Positions 1 to 6,917 of a DNA stretch of 13,395 nucleotides are shown here, one piece after another. Under the pieces are notes generated by a model that ran no database searches, was not told where the DNA came from, and was given only the letters and a program-made list of their open reading frames with translations. The stretch's first letter is position 1. The number at the start of each line of letters is the position of its first letter. The stretch comes from an uncultured Clostridia bacterium (lineage in GTDB: Bacteria; Bacillota; Clostridia; TANB77; CAG-508), in contig CAKPJK010000034.1 in NCBI GenBank assembly GCA_934162615.1, forward strand, positions 1 to 13,395, in the 5' to 3' direction. Made by a program: the position numbers and the translations under genes.

Positions 1-104
1 TCTTTTGCTTTTACCCATTTTCCTTCTTCTGGAATTGGTGCTGGTCCATGGTCTACTCCTTTTGCTACTTTACACATTCCTTCTAATTCTTTTGAATAAA
101 TCAT
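1..104 (-). CDS. NifU-like Fe-S cluster scaffold family protein, N-terminal fragment (partial)
   Basis: This gene is read on the minus strand from an ATG at 104-102 and runs off the left edge, so only about 34 codons are visible. The translation starts MIYSKELEGMCKVAKGVDHG and continues PAPIPEEGKWVKAK. This resembles, from memory, the N-terminus of a conserved clostridial family annotated as an iron-sulfur cluster assembly scaffold (NifU_N-like), usually next to a 'GGGtGRT' protein gene. The start is supported by a strong ribosome binding site, AAAGGAG, at about 114-120, eight bases upstream. The cysteines expected to bind the cluster would lie beyond the edge, so function is inferred from family resemblance only. 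It is the last gene visible on this strand and is separated from the gene before it by a hairpin repeat at 154-192. Confidence 0.62.
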   Translation of the reverse strand, partial: MIYSKELEGMCKVAKGVDHGPAPIPEEGKWVKAK

Positions 105-153
105 CGTTTTTTGCTCCTTTCACCATGCTTCACTTTGTTCATCATGTTTTGAT

Positions 154-192
154 TTTTTCGGGATTGAAGACCCGTCCCCTAATCCCGAAAAA
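154..192. repeat. REP-like hairpin repeat, copy A
   Basis: A perfect 12-bp inverted repeat, TTTTTCGGGATT (154-165) against AATCCCGAAAAA (181-192), encloses a 15-base loop containing 'cccgtcccc'. The same core and loop recur at 3402-3436 and, degraded, at 3359-3390. All copies are intergenic and GC-rich against an AT-rich background. There is no run of T after the stem on either strand, so it is not a classical intrinsic terminator. It looks like a dispersed REP/MITE-type element, although it could still act in mRNA processing. Confidence 0.7.
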
Positions 193-236
193 TTTCAAAA
201 AATAAATCACTAGGCTTTGCACTTTATTATTATTTT

Positions 237-932
237 TTAATAAACTTTTTTGTCTGCCTGCATTTGGTCTCCAGGCATGATAATTTGATTTATGACCTTT
301 TCGTCTCTAGTTGTAATATACTCTATGTTTTGCTCACTATCATAACTTTCAGTATCATAATCAACAATATTTTTTATATTTTTTATGTATATTCCAGCTT
401 CATATCTTTCTCTTCTTTTTACGACTTTTTCACCTAATAAATATCTTTCTATAATTTCATGTTCTTCTTTACTAAGTTGTTCTTCTCTAATTCCTAGATT
501 GTTATATCTCCATATTACATGTCTTTCATAACTTGTGAATTTTGATTTTGTCAAATCTTCGTAGTCATATTCTACTTTGAATTTGATTCCTTCAATTTTC
601 ATCGTTAGATTTGACCAGGTTGATGTTAATTCTATTTTTTTGAATTCTTCCCTTAGGTCTACTATTTTTTCATATAATATATTTACTAGTTTGATATATT
701 CTTTTTCGTCTAAGTTGAATTTTTGTGGTATTTCATAGACATTTACAGGGTTCTTCTTGAATATTCCTTTTGGAATATAGTAGAAGAATAGTTCCCCTGT
801 TTGTCGTTTGTCTATTAAATCTGATACTGAAGCATATAGATACATCTTTTCCCATTTTTCTGGTATCATATAAAATATATGTCTTTGTATATCTTCGTAC
901 ATCTCTTTTATTTTCTTTGTATGTTTTAACAT
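237..932 (-). CDS. YezG/DUF600-family immunity (antitoxin) protein with C-terminal extension
   Basis: The 231-residue protein resembles the YezG/DUF600 family, in which B. subtilis YezG neutralises the LXG nuclease toxin YeeF in the cytoplasm. Visible family hallmarks are IPEKWEKMYLYASV (23-36), GELFFYYIPKG (46-56), the EIPQKFNLDEKEY segment (67-79), and KFKVEYDYEDL followed by SYERHVIWRYNNLGI (134-148). Residues ~150-231 form a charged extension beyond the usual ~140-150 residue domain, with no recognised motif. The ATG (932-930) lies 8 bases after the gpmI stop, and its ribosome binding site (TAGGGG, 939-944) contains that stop codon, so translation is probably coupled to gpmI. No LXG toxin gene is visible nearby. 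Family assignment is fairly confident; the toxin partner is unknown. Confidence 0.75.
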   Translation of the reverse strand: MLKHTKKIKEMYEDIQRHIFYMIPEKWEKMYLYASVSDLIDKRQTGELFFYYIPKGIFKKNPVNVYEIPQKFNLDEKEYIKLVNILYEKIVDLREEFKKIELTSTWSNLTMKIEGIKFKVEYDYEDLTKSKFTSYERHVIWRYNNLGIREEQLSKEEHEIIERYLLGEKVVKRRERYEAGIYIKNIKNIVDYDTESYDSEQNIEYITTRDEKVINQIIMPGDQMQADKKVY

Positions 933-940
933 ATTTACCC

Positions 941-2479
941 CTATTCTCTGATTAATAGGCTTTCTCCTGTCATTTCTTCTGGTTGTTTAATTCCCATTAA
1001 ATCAAGCATTGTTGGTGCTAAATCTGCTAATTTTCCGTTTTCTTTTAATTTGTATTCTTTATTAGCTGTTACTAATATTATTGGAACTGGATTTGTTGTA
1101 TGTGCTGTGTGTGGTTCTCCTGTTTTGTAGTCTATCATTTGTTCTGCATTTCCGTGATCTGCTGTTATTAATAGATTTCCTTGTTTTTCTTCTATTATTT
1201 TTACAATTTTTCCTACACATTCGTCTACTGCTTCTACTGCTTTTATTGCTGCTTGTAGGCTTCCTGTGTGTCCAACCATGTCTGTGTTTGCAAAGTTTAG
1301 AATTACTACATCATATTTGTCGTTTTCTAGTGCTTCACATACTTTGTCTGTAACTTCATATGCACTCATTTCTGGTTTCATATCATATGTTTCTACTTTT
1401 GGTGATGGTACTAATATTCTGTCTTCTCCTGGATATTGTTTTTCTTCTCCCCCATTAAAGAAGAATGTTACGTGTGCATATTTTTCTGTTTCTGCTATTC
1501 TTAATTGTGTTAGTCCTGCTTCACTTACAACTTCTCCAAATGTATTTTTTAGTGGTTCTTTTTTGAATGCAATGTGTACATTTGGCATTGTTTCGTCATA
1601 ACTTGTGAAACATACATAATATAAATTCATTTTTTTAGTTTCAAATCCATCAAATTCTGGATCAACTAGTGCTCTTGTTATTTCTCTTGCTCTGTCTGGT
1701 CTGAAGTTAAAGAATATTACAGAGTCGTTTTCTTCTATTTTTGCTACTGGTTCATTTCCATTGCACATTACTGTTGGTACAACAAATTCATCAAATACTT
1801 CTTTTTGATAAGAATCTTCGATTGCTTTTATTGGGTCTCCTGCTTTTTCTCCTTCTCCATTTACTAGAGCGTCATAGCATTTTTGAACTCTTTGCCATCT
1901 TTTATCTCTGTCCATTGCATAAAATCTTCCTGAAAGTGATGCTATTTTTCCAACGCCTTTTTCTTTCATTTTTTCTTGCAATTCAGCTACATATGTTTCT
2001 GCTGATGCTGGTGGAGTGTCTCTTCCGTCTAAGAAACAGTGAACATATACATCTTCAAAGTCTCTTCTTTTTGCCATTTCTAATAGTCCATATAAATGTC
2101 TGTTGTGGCTGTGTACTCCTCCGTCTGATACTAATCCTAGAATGTGTAATTTTGAATTGTGTTTTTTGCAATTTTCGATTGCAGCTATAAATTCTGGATT
2201 ACTGAAAAAGTCTCCGTCTTCTATTGATTTTGTTATTCTTGTTAATTCTTGATATACTATTCTTCCTGCACCTATATTTGTGTGTCCTACTTCTGAATTT
2301 CCCATTTGTCCTTCTGGTAATCCTACATGTAATCCACTTGTAAATATGTCTGTGTTTGGATATTTTTTCATTAGTTTATCAATATTAGGTTTTTTGGCTA
2401 GTTTTATAGCGTTTCCGTCTTTGTTTTTGTTGTCTCCAAAACCATCTAATATCATTAGCATTGTTACTTTATCTTTCAT
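941..2479 (-). CDS. gpmI: 2,3-bisphosphoglycerate-independent phosphoglycerate mutase
   Basis: This Mn-dependent cytoplasmic enzyme interconverts 3- and 2-phosphoglycerate in glycolysis and gluconeogenesis. The 512 residues match the family's usual ~510. Visible active-site residues are D12 (MILDGFG), the phosphorylated S62 (GQMGNSEVGH), H123 (SDGGVHSH), D151/R153/D154 (FLDGRDTPP), R185 and R191, R260/R263 (NFRPDRAR), D400 and H404 (NTDMVGH), D441/H442 (TADHGN) and H457. All look intact. It follows tpiA with a 107-base gap, and its TAG stop lies inside the ribosome binding site of the yezG-like gene. The upstream context is odd: the only strong Shine-Dalgarno (GGAGG, ~2512-2518) lies over 30 bases from the chosen ATG. 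Between them are a 7-bp hairpin and an in-frame five-codon mini-ORF ending in TAA. The homology start (MKDKVTMLMILDGFG) supports the ATG at 2479. Confidence 0.97.
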   Translation of the reverse strand: MKDKVTMLMILDGFGDNKNKDGNAIKLAKKPNIDKLMKKYPNTDIFTSGLHVGLPEGQMGNSEVGHTNIGAGRIVYQELTRITKSIEDGDFFSNPEFIAAIENCKKHNSKLHILGLVSDGGVHSHNRHLYGLLEMAKRRDFEDVYVHCFLDGRDTPPASAETYVAELQEKMKEKGVGKIASLSGRFYAMDRDKRWQRVQKCYDALVNGEGEKAGDPIKAIEDSYQKEVFDEFVVPTVMCNGNEPVAKIEENDSVIFFNFRPDRAREITRALVDPEFDGFETKKMNLYYVCFTSYDETMPNVHIAFKKEPLKNTFGEVVSEAGLTQLRIAETEKYAHVTFFFNGGEEKQYPGEDRILVPSPKVETYDMKPEMSAYEVTDKVCEALENDKYDVVILNFANTDMVGHTGSLQAAIKAVEAVDECVGKIVKIIEEKQGNLLITADHGNAEQMIDYKTGEPHTAHTTNPVPIILVTANKEYKLKENGKLADLAPTMLDLMGIKQPEEMTGESLLIRE

Positions 2480-2491
2480 TATTAGTCTATG

Positions 2492-2509
2492 TTAGTTTTT
2501 TTCTAACAT
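2492..2509 (-). other. Five-codon upstream mini-ORF and hairpin in the gpmI leader
   Basis: On the minus strand the strong GGAGGAAT site is followed at once by ATG TTA GAA AAA AAC TAA (2509-2492). This is in frame with gpmI and ends before the gpmI ATG at 2479. The same bases form a 7-bp hairpin, ATGTTAG (2489-2495) against CTAACAT (2503-2509), with a T7/A7 loop. Removing the hairpin would place GGAGG about 12 bases from the gpmI ATG. It could be a leader peptide, a hairpin-bridged ribosome binding site, or chance. Confidence 0.4.
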
Positions 2510-2586
2510 ATTCCTCCTTCCTTTATGCTTTTAAATTATGTTATAATGCTTTTTTATCTCTACATTTTATAGGAACTTATTTTGCA

Positions 2587-3339
2587 TTAGTCTTCATAAT
2601 TTACTATTTTGGCGAATTCATCTGGTTTTAAACTTGCTCCTCCGACTAATCCACCATCGATGTCTGACATTTCAAATAGTTCTTTTGCATTATTTGATTT
2701 TACGCTTCCACCATATTGTATTATAACTCCATTTGCTACATTTTGTCCATAGATTTGACAAATTTTGTCACGAATTGATTTAATTGCGTCATTTGCTTGT
2801 TCTGATGTTGCTGTTTTCCCTGTTCCTATTGCCCATATTGGTTCATATGCAATTATTGTATTTTGTACTTGTTCTTCTGTTAACCCTTGTAATGCTAGCT
2901 CTGTTTGTTTTGTAATTATTTCTTGTGTTTGATTTGCTTCTCTTTGTTCTAATGTTTCACCTACACATACAATTGGTTTTAAGTCGTTTGCAAATGCTGT
3001 TTTTATTTTTTTGTTTACTGTTTCGTCTGTTTCGTTGAAGTATTGTCTTCTTTCAGAGTGTCCTATTATAACATATTCAACTCCAATTGATTTTAGCATT
3101 TTTCCTGATACTTCTCCTGTATATGCTCCGCTTTCTTCGAAGTGCATATTTTGTGCTCCTATTTTGATGTTTGTTCCTTGTGCTGTTAGTAGTGCATAAA
3201 ATAGGTCTGTGTATGGTACACATAGTATCACTTCATTTTTTGTATCTTTTACTAAAGGTGTTAATTTGTCTATAAAATTTATTGCTTCGTTTGGAAGCAT
3301 GTTCATTTTCCAGTTTCCTGCAATTACTTTTTTTCTCAT
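2587..3339 (-). CDS. tpiA: Triose-phosphate isomerase
   Basis: This enzyme interconverts dihydroxyacetone phosphate and glyceraldehyde 3-phosphate, as a cytoplasmic TIM barrel that is usually dimeric. I chose the ATG at 3339, giving 250 residues, the family's usual length. The protein then begins MRKKVIAGNWKMN as in homologues, and a GGAGAG site lies at 3346-3351, seven bases upstream. An in-frame ATG at 3357 would add six residues (MNGEKI) that include the ribosome binding site, so it is less likely. Catalytic residues are N9 and K11 (GNWKMN), H94 (IIGHSERR) and E166 (AYEPIWAIGTGKTAT). The phosphate-gripping YGGSVKSNN (209-217) and GLVGGASL near the end are present. It lies between pgk, ending 100 bases upstream across a hairpin-repeat pair, and gpmI, and is likely co-transcribed with both. 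Confidence 0.97.
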   Translation of the reverse strand: MRKKVIAGNWKMNMLPNEAINFIDKLTPLVKDTKNEVILCVPYTDLFYALLTAQGTNIKIGAQNMHFEESGAYTGEVSGKMLKSIGVEYVIIGHSERRQYFNETDETVNKKIKTAFANDLKPIVCVGETLEQREANQTQEIITKQTELALQGLTEEQVQNTIIAYEPIWAIGTGKTATSEQANDAIKSIRDKICQIYGQNVANGVIIQYGGSVKSNNAKELFEMSDIDGGLVGGASLKPDEFAKIVNYED

Positions 3340-3358
3340 AATTTTCTCTCCATTCAAA

Positions 3359-3436
3359 TTTTTCGGAATTCATGTCCCGTCCCCAAATCAGGTTCAATTT
3401 TTTTCGGGATTCATGTCCCGTCCCCCAATCCCGAAA
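3359..3436. repeat. Tandem pair of REP-like hairpin repeats, copies B and C
   Basis: Two direct copies of the element seen at 154-192 lie head to tail between pgk and tpiA. Copy C is intact: TTTCGGGATT (3402-3411) pairs perfectly with AATCCCGAAA (3427-3436) around 'catgtcccgtccccc'. Copy B (about 3359-3395) starts 'tttttcggaattcatgtcccgtcccc' in the same orientation but its closing arm is degraded ('aaatcagg'), so it cannot fold fully. Copy C starts only three bases beyond the pgk stop codon and could protect the 3' end of a pgk transcript or separate its expression from tpiA. Confidence 0.7.
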
Positions 3437-3439
3437 TTT

Positions 3440-4624
3440 TTATTTATCTTGTAAGTACTCAATACCAGGTAACTTCTTACCTTCTAAGAATTCAAGTGAT
3501 GCCCCTCCACCTGTAGAAATGTGTGTCATTTTATCTGCTAAACCTGCTTTAGTTACTGCAGCTGCTGAGTCTCCACCACCTATTATTGTTGTTGCATCAA
3601 GTTCTGCAAGTGTTTTTGCTATTTCATTTGTTCCAATTGCAAATTGGTCGAATTCAAATAATCCCAATGGTCCATTCCAAATTACAGTTTTTGCACTTTG
3701 TAATTCGTTTTTGAACATTTCTATTGTTTTTTCTCCAATGTCAAATCCTTCCCATTCATCTGGAATTTCTGTCCAGGCTACTGTTTTACTTTCTGTGTCT
3801 GGCTTGAATTCTTTTCCTATTTTTGTATCTATTGGTAATAATAATTTTACTCCTTTTGCTTTTGCTTTTTCCATTGCTTCTAAAGCTAATCCTGTTTTTT
3901 CTACTTCACATAGTGAATTTCCTACATTATATCCTTGTGCTTTAAAGAATGTATATGCCATTCCTCCACCTATCATTAATGTATCTACTTTATCTAATAA
4001 ACTATCTATTACTCCTATTTTGTCTGAAACTTTTGCTCCTCCCAATATTGCTACAAATGGTCTTTCTGGATTGTTGATAGCATTTCCTAAGAATTTTAAT
4101 TCTTTTTCTATTAAGAATCCTGCTACACCTGGGATGTAGTCTGCTATTCCTGTTGTTGATGCATGTGCTCTGTGTGCTGTCCCAAATGCATCATTTACAA
4201 ATACTTCTGCCATTGAAGCTAATTTTTTAGCAAATTCTGGGTCATTGTCTGTTTCTTCTCTGTGGAATCTTACATTTTCAAGTAGCATTATTTCTCCTTC
4301 TTTTAGGTTTGCTGCTTTTGTTGTTGCATCTTCTCCTATTACGTCATTTGCCATTATTACTTCTTTTCCTAATAATTTTGATAGTTCTTTTGCTACTGGT
4401 TTTAGTGAGAATTCTGGTTTTACTTCTCCCTTTGGTCTTCCTAAGTGTGAAGCTAATATTATTTTACAGTTTTGTTCTAATAAATATTTTATTGTTGGTA
4501 ATGCTGCTTTTATTCTTGTGTTATCTGTGATGTTTTGGTTTTCGTCCATTGGAACGTTGAAGTCACATCTTACAAATACTTTCTTTCCTTTTAAATCGAT
4601 GTCTTTTACTGTTTTTTTGTTCAT
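3440..4624 (-). CDS. pgk: Phosphoglycerate kinase
   Basis: This cytoplasmic monomer transfers phosphate from 1,3-bisphosphoglycerate to ADP. The 394 residues are full length for bacterial enzymes. Substrate-binding residues are visible in FVRCDFNVP (D21, N23), R37, ASHLGRPKG (H60, R63), ENVRFHREE (R119) and NDAFGTAHRAHAS (around 144-155). The nucleotide side shows LGGAKVSDK (194-202), IGGGMAYTF (218-226), WNGPLGLFE (316-324), the IIGGGDSAA glycine loop (347-355) and the final HISTGGGASLEFLEGK (368-383). An AAGGAATAAAA site precedes the ATG by about seven bases. It is the first gene of the pgk-tpiA-gpmI cluster; no gap (glyceraldehyde-3-phosphate dehydrogenase) gene precedes it, an Rpn nuclease gene lying upstream instead. 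Confidence 0.98.
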   Translation of the reverse strand: MNKKTVKDIDLKGKKVFVRCDFNVPMDENQNITDNTRIKAALPTIKYLLEQNCKIILASHLGRPKGEVKPEFSLKPVAKELSKLLGKEVIMANDVIGEDATTKAANLKEGEIMLLENVRFHREETDNDPEFAKKLASMAEVFVNDAFGTAHRAHASTTGIADYIPGVAGFLIEKELKFLGNAINNPERPFVAILGGAKVSDKIGVIDSLLDKVDTLMIGGGMAYTFFKAQGYNVGNSLCEVEKTGLALEAMEKAKAKGVKLLLPIDTKIGKEFKPDTESKTVAWTEIPDEWEGFDIGEKTIEMFKNELQSAKTVIWNGPLGLFEFDQFAIGTNEIAKTLAELDATTIIGGGDSAAAVTKAGLADKMTHISTGGGASLEFLEGKKLPGIEYLQDK

Positions 4625-4707
4625 TTTTATTCCTTCTTTCTTTTAGGTTTTTCCTAAATTTTTTATTTGTTTTTTATAGTTTTTACCTATTTTTGCTTTT
4701 CGATACA

Positions 4708-4736
4708 ATTTTATACTAAAAAAGAATACTTTTCAA
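4708..4736 (-). promoter_or_regulatory. Candidate sigma-A promoter for the pgk-tpiA-gpmI cluster
   Basis: On the minus strand, TTGAAA (4736-4731) and TAAAAT (4713-4708) are separated by 17 bases. The -35 box overlaps the loop of the terminator of the preceding gene. The transcript would carry a leader of about 75 bases. A small hairpin in that leader (CCTAAA 4653-4658 with TTTAGG 4642-4647) sits about 20-35 bases before the pgk start. This is plausible, but AT-rich DNA makes chance matches common. Confidence 0.4.
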
Positions 4737-4746
4737 GTATTCTTTT
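4720..4746 (-). terminator. Intrinsic terminator after the Rpn-family nuclease gene
   Basis: A perfect 12-bp stem, AAAAGAATACTT (4720-4731) with AAGTATTCTTTT (4735-4746), has a 3-base loop. Read on the minus strand, the stem ends in TTCTTTTTT, giving the T-run of a Rho-independent terminator. It begins about 20 bases after the stop codon of the gene ending at 4765 and insulates it from pgk. Confidence 0.8.
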
Positions 4747-4764
4747 GGGTTTTGTTGTTCTTTT

Positions 4765-5856
4765 TTATTTTAATTGATCTATTTCTTCTTTTTTTAGTCC
4801 TGTTATTTTTGATATTGTGTCTTTTGAAAAGTTTTCTGCAAGCATTCTTTTAACTATTTCCTTAAGATTTAGCATTTTCCCCTCTTTTCTTCCTTCTCGT
4901 CTTCCAATATTTATGTATTTTTCATTTTCTGCTAGTAGCATCTCCATTACTGCCATCATATTACCACTTCCTTCCTCAATTTTCCCTAAAATCTTATTTG
5001 TATTTTCTTCACCTATTCTTAGTGCTAAAATTTCTTTTACAATTCTTCTAAATGTGCTTTTATCTTCTTTTTTTATTATTTTAGTTATTTTTTCCAATGT
5101 ATTGATTATTTCTGTTTCATTTTTGCATTTTTCTACCAGCATCATTTTTGTTATGAATATGTCATCATTCAATAGTTCTTCTTCACTAAAATCGTTGACA
5201 TCAATTAAATTGAATTTACCATCTATAATGTTAACTTCTTTAAATAGCTGCATGTTTTCCATTGGTTCATTATAAATGTTCCATTTTCTTTTTCCCGTGT
5301 ATAAAACTATTGGTATTACACATGGTATTGTTTTATATTTTTTATCTTCTATTGCACTATCCATAATTGCTGTGCTATATTCATGTAATCTAATAGGCAT
5401 TCTTTTATCTATTTTTGTTTGATGTTCTATTAGCAAAAACATATTTTGATTTTTAAGTCTATACACCACATCTGCTTCCTTGTTTTTGAACTTCTTGTCT
5501 ATGTAACTACTGTTGTATTTTTCAAGTTCTTCTGCTTTAATATTTAGTCCTAGAAATTTATTTAAAAACTTTGAAACGTCTGTTTTTTTATCTAATACAG
5601 TTCTAAATATTTTGTCATGTTCATTGTTTACTTTTTTTACATTGCCTTTATCTATCGCTACATTTTCTACTTTAAATTGATCTTCTTCGTCTGAATTTAA
5701 AATATATTTTTCTTCAACATCATTCAATTCATATTTATATGATGCTTGTTTTTCTTTTTCTTGCTCTTCCTCTTCTTCTAATTCTTTACGTAGATTTAAA
5801 GTATATTGTTGAATTTCTTTATACTTTAGATAATCTTCGTATGTAAATATTACCAT
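4765..5856 (-). CDS. Rpn-family PD-(D/E)XK nuclease / transposase_31-like protein
   Basis: The 363-residue protein resembles the Rpn (recombination-promoting nuclease) / 'PDDEXK family transposase' group. Rpn members are DNA endonucleases that stimulate RecA-independent recombination. The core starts at HDKIFRTVL (80-88). The catalytic cluster is EADVVYRL (D129) followed by FLLIEHQTK (E144, Q146), then MPIRLHEYSTAIM (153-165) and IPIVLYTGKRKW (181-192). The C-terminus has GRREGRKEGKMLNLKEIVKRML and a small 'FSKDTISKITGLKKEEI' helix-turn-helix-like tail typical of the family. Residues 1-75 are an unusual highly acidic, coiled-coil-prone extension (ELEEEEEQEKEK at 25-36) whose role I do not recognise. 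AAGGAG lies 4-5 bases before the ATG. It is a single-gene unit with its own promoter and terminator, next to a mobile-element graveyard. Confidence 0.85.
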   Translation of the reverse strand: MVIFTYEDYLKYKEIQQYTLNLRKELEEEEEQEKEKQASYKYELNDVEEKYILNSDEEDQFKVENVAIDKGNVKKVNNEHDKIFRTVLDKKTDVSKFLNKFLGLNIKAEELEKYNSSYIDKKFKNKEADVVYRLKNQNMFLLIEHQTKIDKRMPIRLHEYSTAIMDSAIEDKKYKTIPCVIPIVLYTGKRKWNIYNEPMENMQLFKEVNIIDGKFNLIDVNDFSEEELLNDDIFITKMMLVEKCKNETEIINTLEKITKIIKKEDKSTFRRIVKEILALRIGEENTNKILGKIEEGSGNMMAVMEMLLAENEKYINIGRREGRKEGKMLNLKEIVKRMLAENFSKDTISKITGLKKEEIDQLK

Positions 5857-5874
5857 ATAACTCCTTCTTTCCTA

Positions 5875-5903
5875 ATTATAATATTTCGTGCTGTTTTTGT
5901 CAA
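5875..5903 (-). promoter_or_regulatory. Perfect-consensus sigma-A promoter for the Rpn-family gene
   Basis: On the minus strand TTGACA (5903-5898) and TATAAT (5880-5875) are separated by exactly 17 bases, a full match to the vegetative consensus. The predicted transcription start, about 7 bases downstream (~5868), lies almost on top of the GAAGGAG ribosome binding site (5861-5867) and only ~12 bases before the ATG. The 5' untranslated region would therefore be extremely short. Confidence 0.85.
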
Positions 5904-6155
5904 TATTTATTTTGAAGTAAATATGACATTTTTAAAATTTTATTCACCTCCTATACTTCTTTTTTTTAATTGTTTGATTTTTGCCCATGAATTGGGGCTT
6001 TTATAAAGATTAAATTGTGTTGTCCTAATTGGACTTTTTGATTTTTTGAATAAAAATTTTCGATATTTAAATCATTTGCTTAAAAACAAAATTATATTAT
6101 CACAAATTATTTTAAATTGCAATAAAATTTTTGAAAATTGTAAATTTTTTATGTA
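5904..6155. other. Non-coding AT-rich stretch between the Rpn promoter and the IS remnant
   Basis: I see no gene here in either direction. The stretch contains a good Shine-Dalgarno-like sequence on the minus strand (AGGAGGTGA, ~5944-5952) with no matching ORF: the next ATG (5929) gives only nine codons. It also contains two weak GC-containing hairpins, GCCC..GGGC near 5985-6000 and GTCC-TAATT-GGAC near 6023-6035. These look like remnants of lost sequence beside the insertion element rather than functional units. Confidence 0.5.
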
Positions 6156-6219
6156 TGTTAGTCAATGATGTGAAATAAATTAATATATTATTCTTGTAAT
6201 ATATTGAATTTGTTTTTAT

Positions 6220-6917
6220 TTATGCACACATTAATTCTGCTCTTTTTTCTTTTGGTGTTAAATATCCTAAAACAGCAATTGGTATTCTGTTAGATCTCTT
6301 TAAATATACTGCTCCTTGTTTTCTTAAATCTTCTAAACTATAGAATTTTAAGTAGCTATAAAATCTTTCATTATAATTTCTATGACTTCTTTCTACTTTT
6401 CCATTATGTTCTGGCGTTCTTGGTCTTATTTTGTAATGTTTTATTCCTAATTCATTCAATAATGTATCCACTGGATGTTCGCTTTTTACATCTGATCTAT
6501 TAAACGTAAATTCTACTCCATTATCTGTCTGTATTTCTTCTGTTTTGTACCCATAATATCTTATAATGATGCTGGTTTTCTTGTATATCCTTTATTTATT
6601 TTTAACTTATACTATATTTCATTTAATGTTATATGTGGATTTCTTTTTATTAAATCTTTTATCCATTTTATTTCCTTTTCTGTATGTTATTTGGGATGCT
6701 TGCTTAATGGTCTATGTGACTTGTCTTTCAAACTTTCTTTACTTCCATCATATTTTTTATTTCATCTCCATAATGATGTTCTTGATATATGATATTTTCT
6801 ACATACATAACCTATATCATTACAATTTCTATACATTTTTACTGCATTTTCTCTTGTTTTTATTTCATGTGGTAAATATCTCTTTGTATTTTTATTTTTT
6901 TGTGTTATAATATCCAT
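6220..6917 (-). pseudogene. IS481-like (rve integrase core) transposase, degenerate
   Basis: A DDE transposase would cut and join the ends of the element. From the ATG at 6917 one frame encodes the N-terminal helix-turn-helix region: MDIITQKNKNTKRYL, then VCRKYHISRTSLWR, then EIKWIKDLIKRNPHITLNEI. It is broken by TGA (6762-6764), TAA (6687-6689) and TAG (6612-6614), and ends at a TAA at 6561-6563. A second frame resumes at about 6561 with RYYGYKTEEIQTDNGVEFT, which holds the second catalytic D. It continues through IRPRTPEHNGKVERSHR, which holds the catalytic E, and LKRSNRIPIAVLGYLTPKEK to the stop at 6220. The stretch carrying the first catalytic D is deleted, so the gene is dead. The three stops sit where W, Q and W would fit, each explained by one C-to-T or G-to-A change. 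Confidence 0.82.

Noticed and set aside
154..192. Hairpin repeat as a Rho-independent terminator for the gpmI-yezG transcript
   Set aside because: On the minus strand the stem is followed by A residues rather than a T-run, and the same sequence recurs elsewhere as a dispersed repeat.
1266..1601. Plus-strand open frames opposite gpmI, and similar L/F/S-rich frames opposite the pilin-like and clpC genes
   Set aside because: These are shadows of AT-rich minus-strand genes: low-complexity leucine/phenylalanine-rich products without start signals.
3372..4139. A 255-codon open frame on the plus strand opposite pgk
   Set aside because: It lies wholly antisense to a gene with all catalytic motifs. 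Its S/F/P-rich sequence is the mirror of biased codons, and it has no ribosome binding site or recognisable domain.
5927..5952. Strong AGGAGGTGA Shine-Dalgarno on the minus strand suggesting a leader peptide before the Rpn gene
   Set aside because: The next ATG is about 15-17 bases away and gives nine codons; it also lies upstream of the consensus promoter, so it would not be on the main transcript.
6566..6910. A 114-codon plus-strand frame across the IS
   Set aside because: It is the antisense of the transposase remnant; the minus-strand reading gives recognisable helix-turn-helix and integrase-core sequence.
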